This document shows, piece after piece, positions 1 through 10,945 of a DNA stretch of 64,000 nt. Numbering within the stretch: position 1 is the first letter of the stretch; the number at the start of each line of letters is the position of its first letter. The notes under the pieces are model-generated. The model was not told where the DNA came from. It saw only the letters and a list, made by a program, of their open reading frames with translations, and did no database searches. Both the position numbers and the translations under genes were made by a program. Source of the stretch: Pollenia angustigena (taxonomy: Eukaryota > Arthropoda > Insecta > Diptera > Polleniidae); the NCBI GenBank assembly GCA_930367215.1, contig OV884057.1:207379621-207443620 (forward strand). The letters are read 5' to 3'.

Positions 1-1640
1 CGTCGTTTTGCATACATCAAACAAAGAAACTTGTAGTTACGTCCCTTTGTTTTTTGTTAATAAAAGTGCAATTTTTGATCGCAGAAGTGTAAAATTTTGT
101 CAAGACATATAGTTTTATAGCATTCATAATAATCAATCAGAAACTCGATTTTGAATTTTTTGTTAGTTACGTCTTTTTGCATTTTAGCTAACGATATGTT
201 TTAATTTATGGTTTTAATATTTACGCAAAAAAATTTACTAGCATGTGTTCAAAAGTGTATATAGAAATTTCCAGTTGACGAGGTAATTATTGTAAGCGTA
301 TGATTAATATTATTATAATTTAATAATAAGCATACGCCGCTGTGTTCATTAGTGTTACTAGAAATTAAATGAGTTTAAATGAGTTAAAGTTGATGAATTA
401 ATAAACGACATTTTGCTAAGCAGTGAAAAGTGACTTTGTGTTGAAAAGGTGACTTCTTGGTAAAAGGCAAATTGCGGATAAAAAGGTAACTTTTTGTGCA
501 AAATTTTATCTTTTGTAAAAAAAAGTACGTTTCTGTATTTTTGTTTAAAAAGTGCCTTTTACTTATGTATATGTGTCTTTATACAGCCTTCACTACAGTT
601 GGAAAGGTTTTATGAGGCCGTCAGCGCAAAAGTGGTGTAATCAACAATTTCTCGTACCCTGACTTATCTACGACAAATTGATTAAAACTGCGAAAAGAAA
701 ATAAAAAACTGGTTTATCTCTTGTTTTACTAATCACTGACAAAAAGCGTTGCAAAAGTTTGTGTTGAATTTATTTATTTTTGTTCTACTTATATGTAATA
801 CAAAAGTAGCCATAAGCCACACAAATATTAAATTAATGTAATGTGGATTACATCATTTTTGAGCTGACGACGTCATATATAAATCTGTCATTTCGTGCGT
901 AAATTCTACAGTACAAATATTAGACCCTATAAAGTGTATGTGTATATGCTGGGTCCTTATGAGTAGCGATGTTGATTAAACGATGTCCATTTATCCGTCA
1001 GTCTGCCAAAAAAGTTTTTCCGTAGTCCTCAGAAATTACTGGAACCAGATTATCATATATTTATGTTACAAATGCTCCGTAGAATCTTGGTATTAAAATT
1101 GATGTTACAACGATTGCCTTGATTTTTTTTGTCATTAAATCCCCTGTTGTAATTTTTTTTATTAAAGTTATTTTCAATCTTAATTACAATCTTTAATTAA
1201 ATCTATACCCGAAAAGCCATGATTACTTGTGGAGCCTGGCGGTATCGATTTAGCCATGTCCAACAGTCTGTCAGTCTGGTGAAATTACGCATACTATCGA
1301 ACAGCACAAAGGAAAAGAAACAGAGTCTTGAATAAAAACGTGGAGCAACCACCCTAAAAAACTTGAAACTTTCTTACAGAGGCGGCATGCACATATTGAT
1401 ATAAGATTTTGCACAAAATCGTTCTATACAACTATAAATCATACTTAAAAATTTCGTAAAGAGCGGTCCTTAATTTACCAGAGGCCCCATATAAAGTCCA
1501 CACTTGAAAAAACACTTTAAAACGCATAAGCCCGTAATTAATAATGCTATTGTAATACATGTTGGTCTGCCACAGTTTTATAAAGATAAATTTCTTAACC
1601 ATCTCGCGGAATTCTTGTGACCAGAAATTGAGTTCATTTA
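1..1640. other. AT-rich stretch without a recognisable gene
   Basis: No open frame here has recognisable protein features. The last 250 bases carry a degenerate 'gaggccccatataaagtcc' phrase. Related phrases recur near 14.45 kb, 27.5 kb and 39.9 kb, so this is probably an old dispersed fly repeat. Confidence 0.6.
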
Positions 1641-1649
1641 TAAATCTGG

Positions 1650-1975
1650 GTGGTTCAAAAAGGATGGTGCCACTTGCCACAGAGCCAACAAATGCCCCTT
1701 TTGTGCGAGAAATTCAATATCCTTGTTATCTCAAGTCGTGGCGATGTTAGGCCGCCACACTCATGTGATTTGATACCATTGGACTTTTTACTTTAGGAAT
1801 ATTTAAAAGAAAATGTGTACGTCAATAAGCCAAGAACAACTCAAGAGCTTAAGGATGAGAATATTCGGCACATTAACGACATTGAACCTCAATTATGTAT
1901 CAGAGTTGTTGAAAATATGGACCATCGGATAGAGGTATGCCACCGAAGCCAGTTTGTTTCACACATAATGCCATG
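1650..1975 (+). pseudogene. mariner-like transposase C-terminal relic
   Basis: Conceptual translation with frame changes gives the C-terminal third of a mariner-type transposase. It shows FKKDGATCHRA (the family block around the second catalytic Asp), then PPHSCDLIPLDFLL (the block with the third Asp), then KENVYVNKPRTTQELKDE and a C-terminal VENMDHRIEVCHRSQ. The N-terminal helix-turn-helix and first Asp are absent and a stop interrupts the LDFLL block, so it is dead. No TIR pair was found around it. Other relics with this C-terminus lie near 17.6 kb and 29.6 kb but differ in sequence, so they are separate lineages rather than one duplicated segment. Confidence 0.8.
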
Positions 1976-2116
1976 ATCATTCTTTAATAATAAAAATTAT
2001 AAGGAGAATTGTCTGAAAGCTTGTTGTTATATTTAGCATTAACATCGTGAGAGTTTTGGTTGGACCACTCTTTATGACTGGAAGTCACATCGTAAAATTT
2101 CATGAATAATTTACTA

Positions 2117-2150
2117 ATATTCGGCACAGCCGAATATAGCACTATTACTT
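2117..2150. repeat. Dispersed hairpin motif (TATTCGGC...GCCGAATA)
   Basis: A short hairpin reads ATTCGGC-aca-GCCGAAT followed by ATAGCAC. The same signature, in the other orientation, occurs at about 26,080 (GAGTGCTATATTTGGC) and 31,549 (GAGTGCTATATTCGGC), each time at the edge of a repeat block. It looks like one terminus of a dispersed fly repeat family. Confidence 0.55.
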
Positions 2151-2651
2151 TTTTATTTATATTTTTATTTTAATGTGCAGACTTTTTCTTTTTTCTTCAT
2201 GTAACAAATACTTGCATGATTTGTTGCTTAAATTGAAAAATCTGTGTTTTAAACTAAAAATTTACTAAACATATCAAGTCCTAACCAGGGCTGTCAGATA
2301 TGGCGATTTTGAAACTTGGCAACTTTTTTCACATGATTTTTGTATTGTTACCATTTTAAGGGACTTTTATATATTTAGTCACTAGTTAATTCTAATAGCA
2401 TGTATGCAGGTCAAAATACCAGTAATGAAATCGATGATGATGAAGGGTACGATCTTAAACACTTGTGTACTAAGTTTTGGTTTTTTTAACTGGATATAAA
2501 AAATAACAGAAACTAAACAATACAAAATTTATAATTGGCATATTTGTGGTACTTTTTCTCAGTTTTTGGCGATTTTAGGCTGAAATATTATGCCTGCTTT
2601 TTTTGTTTCCACATTTAATTTAAAAATAAAAAAAAAAAAAAAAAAAAAAAA

Positions 2652-3043
2652 CATGTAAAATCAATTAAAATGGATAATCATTCAGGAAAGCAAATTTCGA
2701 TCTACCAAATGTTAGAATACAATTTGGTTTAAGGATTGATGTTTGACTATTGACGTCAGCAGTCGTCGATGGCTGCGAGTGTAAGACGGCAAATCCATCT
2801 GAGGAGATTGAGTGGTTGCAATCGAAACATGTCATGGTAACCTGCCGGCCGGGTTTCGAGCCCCAGCCACGTCAAGAATGAAAGATTATCAATAACAATT
2901 TTAATTAATTTTCATGTTGTAAAATTCCTTTCTTCATAAAAATAATTTAATGAAAAATTAAATTTCATGAACTTAAGCCTAATTAAAAATATTAAAAATT
3001 TGGATTAAAAACCATAAATAGTTCAACAAAAACAATACTAATT
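2652..3043 (+). repeat. tRNA-derived SINE-like repeat, copy 1
   Basis: This unit of about 390 bp is preceded by an A-run (2622-2651). It contains a tRNA-like core at about 2765-2875: GATTGAGTGGTTGC resembles a polymerase III A box, and GGTTTCGAGCCCC resembles a B box. An AT-rich tail ends in ACAATACTAATT. Five more copies lie at 4.2 kb (inverted) and 37.8-39.6 kb. The tRNA resemblance is what I see; SINE origin is inference. Confidence 0.65.
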
Positions 3044-4171
3044 AAAAAAAAAATAATAATTCGAAAACTGGACAAAATTGACGTTCGGCGATTTTTTGCG
3101 ATTTCTGACATCCGGTTTGGCGATAGAGCTCGAAAAATGTGACAACCATGGTCCTTACCGCAAAAAAGCTTAAGCGACATAATTTTCAATTTTCGTTTTT
3201 TTTTTTTTAATAAATTACTTTACTGGCAACACTTGCATCATCTCCTAAAATATCCTTGAGAACTTATTCCATCCACACACTGTTCGTTTTTAGATTATTC
3301 TAAATAAAATTAACCTTCGCTAGTCAATGCAATTCAGTTTCTTAATAATTTCACTTTTTCACTTTACGTAACGTTCAACTTCAACGTGATTTTTTTTTTC
3401 TTTCTTTTATTATTTTAGGTTTCAAAACATCCCTTATGCTACGATTCAAAGCTTAAATGACATTTAAAATTTATTCATATACGGCTGACCCCATATGTTT
3501 GATCTGAATAGACCTGATTGTAGCTAAATAAAATCTTTTCACACTTGTCAACAAATGGGTGCATGCATTAACTTATGTAAAATCAAACCCCAATGGGAAA
3601 TAGTGTACAAAAGTAATGATTTAAATATTATCTACATAAGAAAATCAAGTTTAGATTTGAAAATTCCATTTTTAAATAAAATAGCACAAATACTTTTCGA
3701 AGCTACTTAATAGCAATTGCCTTAAATTTGCCTGAATAGCAAAAAAAAAATATACACACTTGTGTGAATACTTGTATATTATGCCACTTAGACGTGTCAA
3801 TAACCCATACATATTTGAATGCACACATTGATATTTGTAAAGAGTAGAAAAAAAGAATCTTCTTTATGCAACTAGAGAAAACATGTGGGTCACGCTTAAT
3901 GCATTTAGTCGCAAAAGGGATTTTTATGCAATCAGTCGACTACAAATGTGTTATTAGTTGTACAAGTAACCAATCGAACACATGTGTAGAATAAGCCCTT
4001 AAGAAGAGACTAACAATATTTGAGAATATTAAGTTGGACAAGGTTCAATGGAAATTACGTTAAGTAGGAATTTTAAAAAAAAAAGTTGATAAGAAAAATT
4101 AGATTCAATACCATTATAAATATTTATTTAATCTTTTAATTGGTACTTATTATGAAATATATATTATTTAA
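3044..4171. other. AT-rich spacer between inverted SINE-like copies
   Basis: No gene was recognised. The stretch separates two SINE-like copies that face each other, so the whole 2,652-4,559 interval could be a foldback element with 390-bp arms. Confidence 0.5.
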
Positions 4172-4559
4172 ATTAACATTATGGTTATTTTTGTTGAACT
4201 GTTAATGGCTTTTATTTCAAATTTCGAAATTTTTAATAAGGCAATCAATCAAATTTAATTTTCATTAAATTATTTTTATGAAGAAACGAATTTTTACAAA
4301 ATGAAATTAATTAAAATTTATTGATAATTTTTTTATTTTTGACTGCTGCGGGGCTCGAAACCAGGCTTTCACGGACAGGTTACCCTTACATGTTTCAATT
4401 GTAGCCACTCAAACTCTTCAGAGGGTTTTGCCGACTGCTGGCAGTCAATAGTCAAACATCAATCTTTAAACCAAATTGTATTTAACCTTTGGTAGATCGA
4501 AATTTGCTTTAAATGACTATCTATTTTAATAGATTAACATATTCTTCCCTACTTCTGTA
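4172..4559 (-). repeat. tRNA-derived SINE-like repeat, copy 2 (inverted)
   Basis: This is the reverse complement of the 2.65-kb copy but more diverged. The tRNA-like core (GGGGCTCGAAACC on the plus strand) and the flanking GATCTACCAAA...TTTGGT and GAAGAAA blocks are all still visible in the same order. Confidence 0.6.
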
Positions 4560-4749
4560 AAAAAAAACTTAATACACCAAGCAAAATATACACGAAATAA
4601 AAAACTGTGCGCAAATTATGTTTCAGGGTATGTAAATTTGAAAAAAAAAAATTGTTACATAAAAGAACAAAAAACAAAAAAACATTTTTTTTAATCCAAT
4701 TAAAATTTTAAATCAAAAATTTACATTTTGGAAATTTGATATATATGTA

Positions 4750-5762
4750 CACAGAAAAAATTATTGCCGAATTATTTTCAAACAAACGCTTGTTTGAAAA
4801 TTTTTTTGATTTCTACAAATTTTTTTTACTGATTCAATCAATATTTTTGTTTGATTTTTATTTAACCAACAAAAATGTGGACAACTCTTCAAAAATTTTA
4901 TAAACGCGCTATTGGTTTGAAGTTTTCATAATTTTGTATGAAATATTTAACGCTCTTTAATGTTGTCGTCTTTTTGCATTTTTTTTTATTGATTGTAAGC
5001 AGCACTTCTTTATGTGAAATATAAGAACTACAACAAAAAACATATGCAGTCTATTTTTGAACGCTTTAAAAAAAGTACAGCATTAAGAAAAATGATAAAA
5101 TAGCGTGACGAGGTTTGTAGTAAAAAAAACAACAAAAACAATAGCAGGTAAAAAAAAAAGTTTAATTTTTTTAAACAACAGAAAAAACACATTATCAGAA
5201 ATAAAACAAATTTTTGGTTGGTTTCAAAGTTGGTAAAAAAACAAAATCCCGTATTCAATTTTTTCAAACAGTTTATTTTAATACATCAAATACAAAAATA
5301 GAATGATGGCGGAAAACATATCGAGTCGGTCTGCCGACTCATTAGCAAAGGAAAGGATAAAGCAAAAGTGTGTGATGAAGAAAAACACTGTGAGTATAAA
5401 TATGACTTCGTTCAAAAATTATTCCAACAAAAAAATGTGTCTCAAAGCCAGCCGGCCGCTCTGCTCTGCTCTGCTTCAACTTCGCCAACAGTGCTTGCTT
5501 GTGTGCGCGTCATTGCTTGTGCCAAAACTTTTTTGTTTGATTCAGCAAAATTATTTGTTTGAAATTTATATGAATTTCAGTAAACTTTTTGTTTGATTCT
5601 GTAAAATTATTTGTTTGAAAAAATCGGCGTTTTTTTTTTCAATAAACAAAATGCAAATAAATTGTCTGAATATGCGAATTTGTTTGTAGGACCGATTTTA
5701 GACAAAAAATTGTTTGATTCTACAAATTTTTTGTTTGAATTGGAAAAATAATTTTTTCTGTG
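4750..5762. mobile_element. 1.0-kb TA-flanked MITE-like element with CACAGAAAAAATTATT ends
   Basis: The left end reads TA-CACAGAAAAAATTATT and the right end AATAATTTTTTCTGTG-TA. That gives a 16-bp TIR and a TA target duplication, as in Tc1/mariner-type insertion. The interior repeats TTGTTTGAAAATT/TTGTTTGATTCTG-like phrases near both ends (4780-4870 and 5500-5750). The 97- and 79-codon frames inside show no family features and I regard them as noise. Confidence 0.7.
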
Positions 5763-5769
5763 TATTCCT

Positions 5770-6186
5770 TTAATTCCCTGTGGATCATAGGGCCGCAATA
5801 AATGTTTTCCATTGTATTCTATCAGTGGACATCGTTTCATCTCATTCCAGGACACGCCATGCTCATGCAACTCGTTCTCAATTTGTCGTCTCCAAGTATT
5901 CGCCGGTCTACCAGGTCTCCTGGATCCTTTGGGGTTATATTCTACAGACTGTCGAGTTAAATCATGTGCTGGTTTTTCTCATTGTGTGTCCTAGCCAACT
6001 AAATTTACGGAATCGGATATTTATACTTAAAGGAATTTGATGGTTTAAATTCCACAACTCCAGATTTGATATCGTGGCAGGCCAGAAAATCCTTTCAATA
6101 CGCCTGAGGCAGCGGTTTACAAAAGCTTGCATTTCACTCATTTCACAGCTCGAAATATTCCCAGTTTCATAGCCATACAGAAGCAC
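5770..6186 (-). pseudogene. Non-LTR retrotransposon (I/Nimb-like) ORF2 C-terminal relic
   Basis: Read on the minus strand this gives VLLYGYETGNISS, then FVNRCLRRIERIFWPATISN and FSWLGHTMRK. After stops and frame changes come RPANTWRRQIENELHEHG and a terminal DPQG-like tail. This order is the region after the reverse transcriptase and the extreme C-terminus of LINE ORF2 proteins of the I-group type common in invertebrates. The RT core is absent and several stops are present, so it is a 5'-truncated dead copy. The exact clade is uncertain. Confidence 0.75.
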
Positions 6187-7675
6187 AGATTTTACATTGC
6201 TATTAAAAACTTTATTATTTATTTTATTGAGCTAAATAAAGGCTCAGAGCAAAATTTCAAAAACTTTGGGCCAAAAAAAAATTTTGGGTTCTATGGGCGG
6301 TGGGTGGAGGTCGTGGCGAATTTTGATAAAACTTTATATTTTTCTTAACTGAGTTAAGCAAAGGCTCAGAGCAAAATTTCAACATTCTACAAGCACTCCT
6401 TATATTTTTTGCCAAACATTTTATGGACAAATCCCTCTGTGGGCCGTTCAGTGTTACTTATAAATAATATTCGTGTTTATTTTCATATTGAATGGAATGA
6501 AATGGGCAACAAATGAATTTATATGAACAGGGAAATATAATCCTGGGGTATTTTATTTCCACGTTACAATACATAAATCTATGTCTCCTGATTTAATAAA
6601 TCTACTTAAAGCAGTATGGGCAGTGCAACAGTTGATAATTAATAAATTTAGTGAAGTGAAGAGTTATTAAAGAAAATTAATTTAAAATAAGATGCAGGCA
6701 ATAAAGTTTCATTGTCCATGGACAAGTCTTAAAAATAGGATATTCCTAAACATATCGTTCCTTTATTGCAACATAGTCAAAAACTAACGAACTTGGCAAA
6801 ATGCGATTTAAGTTTTCAAAATGTACCGATTTAAAGATATATTTTGCTATAACTTCGGTTCAGTTTGAGATATAATTCGAGAAGGTATGAAGGAACACTT
6901 AAAATTTTTGATTTTTGAGATATGGCTAACTTGTAATGAAGGAGCGATATGTTTATTAGGTGATAAACACAATTTTTTTCAATTTGTGTTGGTTAATATG
7001 CCCGTGAAGTGCAGGGAAACCGAAATAAAAAAAAAATTATGGAAACTCATGCAAGATACTACAACATACAATTTGAAAAACACGTTGCCTTAAATATTAC
7101 AGACAGACCTAGTAAAATGAAATGGCTTGTAAGAGGTTGATGCTATTTTTGCATGAACCATACATTTGACTGAAATAGACGTTGTTTATAAAAAAATTGC
7201 TCCTTATTGTGAATCAGAAGCATTCTACAACGGTGCACTTTTAACTTTTTCTGTCCAACTTCGGTAAAAAAAATATTTAGAAATATACTTTTTGACGACT
7301 TACACAGCGCTTTGAGTGTGTCAGAAAGTTATTTCCTAAGCCATAAAAATGTTAATCAATTTATTTATAATATTTTATCTATTTTATGAAATAACTTTTT
7401 GATCTCATAGCCTGAGTACTTCAAGTGTTGTTTGTTTTTATTATTGTTTTACGACTTAATTTGTTATGTTTATGTTATCTTTTTATCTTGTATCTAGAGC
7501 GGAATTTACATATAATAACGTAAGGTATTAATAATTGAAGTTCCTCTTTCAATCTTCAATTCATTTTTGTAGTATTTAAGCATTTCTTTTACTTACTTTG
7601 TTAACAAGTACGCGTTTTTATAAAAGTTTTTTTTATTAATCAAAAACAAATTTACTTTGTATTATTTATATGAAG
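6187..7675. other. Gene-free AT-rich repeats
   Basis: The phrase AAAGGCTCAGAGCAAAATTTC occurs twice (about 6239 and 6363), a degenerate dispersed repeat. No protein family was recognised in the open frames. Confidence 0.5.
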
Positions 7676-7749
7676 CGGGATCCCGGGATTCATCAATCCC
7701 GAAAAACCCCGTGATTTCGGGATTCGGGATTTCCCGTTTGGCATCCCTA
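7676..7749 (-). mobile_element. Solo hAT-type terminus (TAGGGATGCCAAAC)
   Basis: Read on the minus strand the segment begins TAGGGATGCCAAACGGG and continues with repeated 'CCCGAATCCCGAAAT'-type subterminal phrases, typical of insect hAT ends. I found no partner terminus in the window, so this is a fragment. Confidence 0.5.
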
Positions 7750-8254
7750 GTGCACACCAAGTGAAAATGTTGCAGTCATTGTGCATTTGCTTAAGAAAAG
7801 CCTTAACTTTATGAGAAATAGTTTAATGGAAATGTAAATTTTTTGAAAAAAAACAACTTTATTTCTGGAAAAAAGTAGAATTTTCAAACAAAACCCTTGA
7901 AAAATTCGTTGTTTTTAATAAAAAATAATATAAAAAGTTACTACTTTCATGAATAAAATGAAATACGTAACTTTTTGTTAAAAAAATTGGTTACGAAAAA
8001 AAAATTTACGTGAAGTAAAATTTTGCACAACGAACGTATTTTTTGTGGGAAAAGCGAATTTTTGAAAAAAAACCGAGTTTTTGTTAGAAATAAATTTCAA
8101 ATCTTAAAAAAAATAGTTTTTGTTGAGGCAAGTTGTATTTTAAATGTTAAATTTAAAGTTTTTTTAAATAGTTGTTATAGTTTTCTATATACAGGCTTTC
8201 AGGTCATTAATTTAATGTAAATAAAAGATTATTTATTTCATTATCAATAAAATC

Positions 8255-8300
8255 CGACGTTTCGTTGGTATTCTTTCCAACTTCTTCAGGGATTGAGTTT
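8255..8300 (-). other. Hammerhead-like core motif
   Basis: On the minus strand CTGAAGA is followed by a 5-bp hairpin (GTTGG...CCAAC) and then GAAA-CGTC. That order and spacing match the CUGANGA, stem II, GAAA core of hammerhead ribozymes found in some insect retroelements. I could not find the stem III partner or a cleavage site, so this may be only a relic. Confidence 0.25.
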
Positions 8301-8345
8301 TATTAAAATCTGGCAACATTGTTAAAGTTTTTTTTTACAAACTAA

Positions 8346-9706
8346 TCTATCTTCTTCTTCTATCTTCTATATATGTATGTATATAGAAATGAAAAATGTT
8401 TGTATAATTGTTTGTTTGTTGGCTTATAGACTCCTAAACTACTGAACCGATTTTCTGGAAATTTTTACAGTAACATCACGTGAGCCCTTAAAATAAAATG
8501 GGCTACTTATTTTTTCGATAGGGGCAGGGAAATTAGTACCCCCCATAGGATGCCAATATTAAGTATCGCGTATCTTAAGAGCCGCTGCACTCATTTTGTT
8601 GAACTTTTGGTAGTAGGATCTTCTGAATCCCAAAATTGAAATAAAATAGCAGCGGGGGAAGCGGTACCCCCCATAGGCCGCCAATGTTTAATATCGCATA
8701 TCTTAAGAACTGTAACAGTGTGAATGTTCAAACTTTGTAGAAGTCACTCTTATGGTATACTACACTTTTGGAAATAAAAATAAAGCGGGTTGGCGCAGGG
8801 GGTGAAATACCTCCCATAGGATGCATAAATTAAATATCGCTCAACTGAAGAACTATTAAAGGGAGAGTCTTCAAACGTGGTTAAAGCTACTATTATAGTA
8901 AACTATAAATTTCAATATAAAAATGGCCAGGGGAGAAGCAGTACCCGTCATAGATAGAAATATTAATAAGAGCCACTGCACGCATTTTGTTGAACTTTTG
9001 GTAGTAGGACCTTCTGAGCCCCAAAATTGAAATAAAATAGCAGCGGGGGAAGTGGTACCCACCATAGGACGCCAATGTTTAATATCGCATATCTTAAGAA
9101 CTTTAATAGTGTGAATGTTAAAACTTTGTGGAAGTCACTCTTATGGTATACAACACTTCTGAAAATAAAAATAAGGCGGGTAGGCGCAGGGGGAAACAGC
9201 TCACATAGAATGCATATATTAAATATCGCTCAACAGAAGAACTATTAAAGGGAGAGTCTTCAAACGTGGTTAAAGCTACTATTATAGTAAACTATAAATT
9301 ACAATATAAAAATGGCAGGGGTAGACAGGGGAGGAGCAGTACCCCTTATAGATAGAAATATTAATAAGAGCCACTGCGCGCATTTTGTTGAACTTTTTGG
9401 TAGTAGAATCTTCTGAGCCCCTAAACTGGAATAAAATAGCAGTGGGGGAAGTGTTACCCACCATAGGACGCTAATGTTAAATATCGCATATCTAAAGAAC
9501 TGTTATAGTGAGAATGTTCAAACTTTGTAGAAGTCACTCTTATGGTATACTACACTTCTGAAAATAAAAATTAAGCGGGTAGGCGCAGGGGGGAAACACC
9601 TCCCATAGGATGCATACATTAAATATCGCTCAACTGAAGAACAATTAAAGAGAGAGTCTTCAAACGTGGTTAAAGCAGTTTAGCGAAGTGCGACGGGTTA
9701 AGCTAG
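8346..9706 (+). mobile_element. Non-autonomous Helitron with internal tandem repeats
   Basis: The 5' side starts with TC (exact base ambiguous between 8346 and 8366). It runs through the GTTTGTTTGTTGGC...ACTGAACCGATTTTC block typical of insect Helitron 5' ends. The 3' side ends CGACGGGTTAAGCTAG followed by T, the CTRR-T terminus. The interior is a tandem array: the phrase CATTTTGTTGAACTTTTGG starts at 8592, 8983 and 9381 (periods 391 and 398). Each unit contains sub-blocks of the form CCCATAGGATGC...ATATCGC. No Rep/helicase coding was seen. The usual 3' hairpin is degenerate here. Confidence 0.75.
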
Positions 9707-10945
9707 TTATTTATAAGGCTTAGTCTACACGATATGTTGAATCAGCAAATTTATGTTGAAAATTTTTTTCAACAAACGTATGCTTACCAACATATGACAG
9801 ACATTTGTTAACGAAGTCAGCAAACGTTTCTTCACAACTATAGTATATCGTCTAGACACAATATGTTTTACTTTTCAGCAAATTTTCTACGTATGTTGCC
9901 AAATATGTTATTTGTTGAAAGTCGTATACAAGCTTTTCAGCATACGGCAAATTTGGTAGCATGTAAAATATATAAAAATTTGTATTCTTTAAACTCTTTG
10001 TTTAATTTTGTACACCACCCCGCAACTTATCAAGGTTTCTAGCTCATCGGCAAACAAGGAAAAAAAAAATGCATTTAGAAGTGCTTTGAAAATAAAAATT
10101 TTGGCCAACGAACTTTGTTTTAGAGTTATAGTCCATAAAAGTTGATAAATTCTAAACCAGTATCTCTTGAAGTATAAGTTAGATCTCAGCAATATGCGTA
10201 TTTCTGAAGGGTGTTTTCAAAAACCTTTCACGTGGCACATAAAATGTTTAACCCATTACACAGTACAACATTTTTCAGTTAATTGATTGCCAACTCAATT
10301 CTGTGAACTGTATGTGAAATTAGACCCAAAAAGAAGAATTTCTGCATCATTCGTTTTGTCTTCTTACATGCGATTTGAAGTTAGTATCGATTTGAAGTTA
10401 GTACTATCGTATAGGGGAATTTATCACGTTTTAGGCCCTGTTGTTTGACATAGCTCGACAACCACTAGCCCAATTTAGTTGAAATAAATTTTAAAAAATT
10501 AAGAATTACAATTCCCTTAATCTGTTCATATATTGTTTTCCTATACAAGTAACACTTTCGAAGTTAAAAATGAATGTATGAAGGGAAAAAATTATTTTTT
10601 GCCTAAAAATTTAAATTTTTTTTTTTTTAAAAATACATAAAAAATCCAAAATGGAAAAAAGTTTCAAGTCTAGTTATTTTTTCGCAAAGTCACATAACCT
10701 ATGAGCAAAATGAGACAAAGATCATAAAAATCGATGCACGCGTTTCGCTTTTATTCGCAATTGAGTAAAGGTATGAATTTCAAAAATCAGTTATAGCCAC
10801 CACCCTTAAAATAAAAATAAAATTATAAATTAAAAAATTATCATGCAAAAAAAAAACTTTATTTATAAAAACTTAATGAAAATAAAATAATATGCAATTA
10901 ATACGCAATTATAAAATGCATAAAAACAAAATTTAGAACATTTTT

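Noticed and set aside
5028..5596. Several 64-97 codon frames near 5.0-5.6 kb
   Set aside because: Low-complexity (F/L-rich or N/K-rich) and located inside a TA-flanked MITE with internal repeats.
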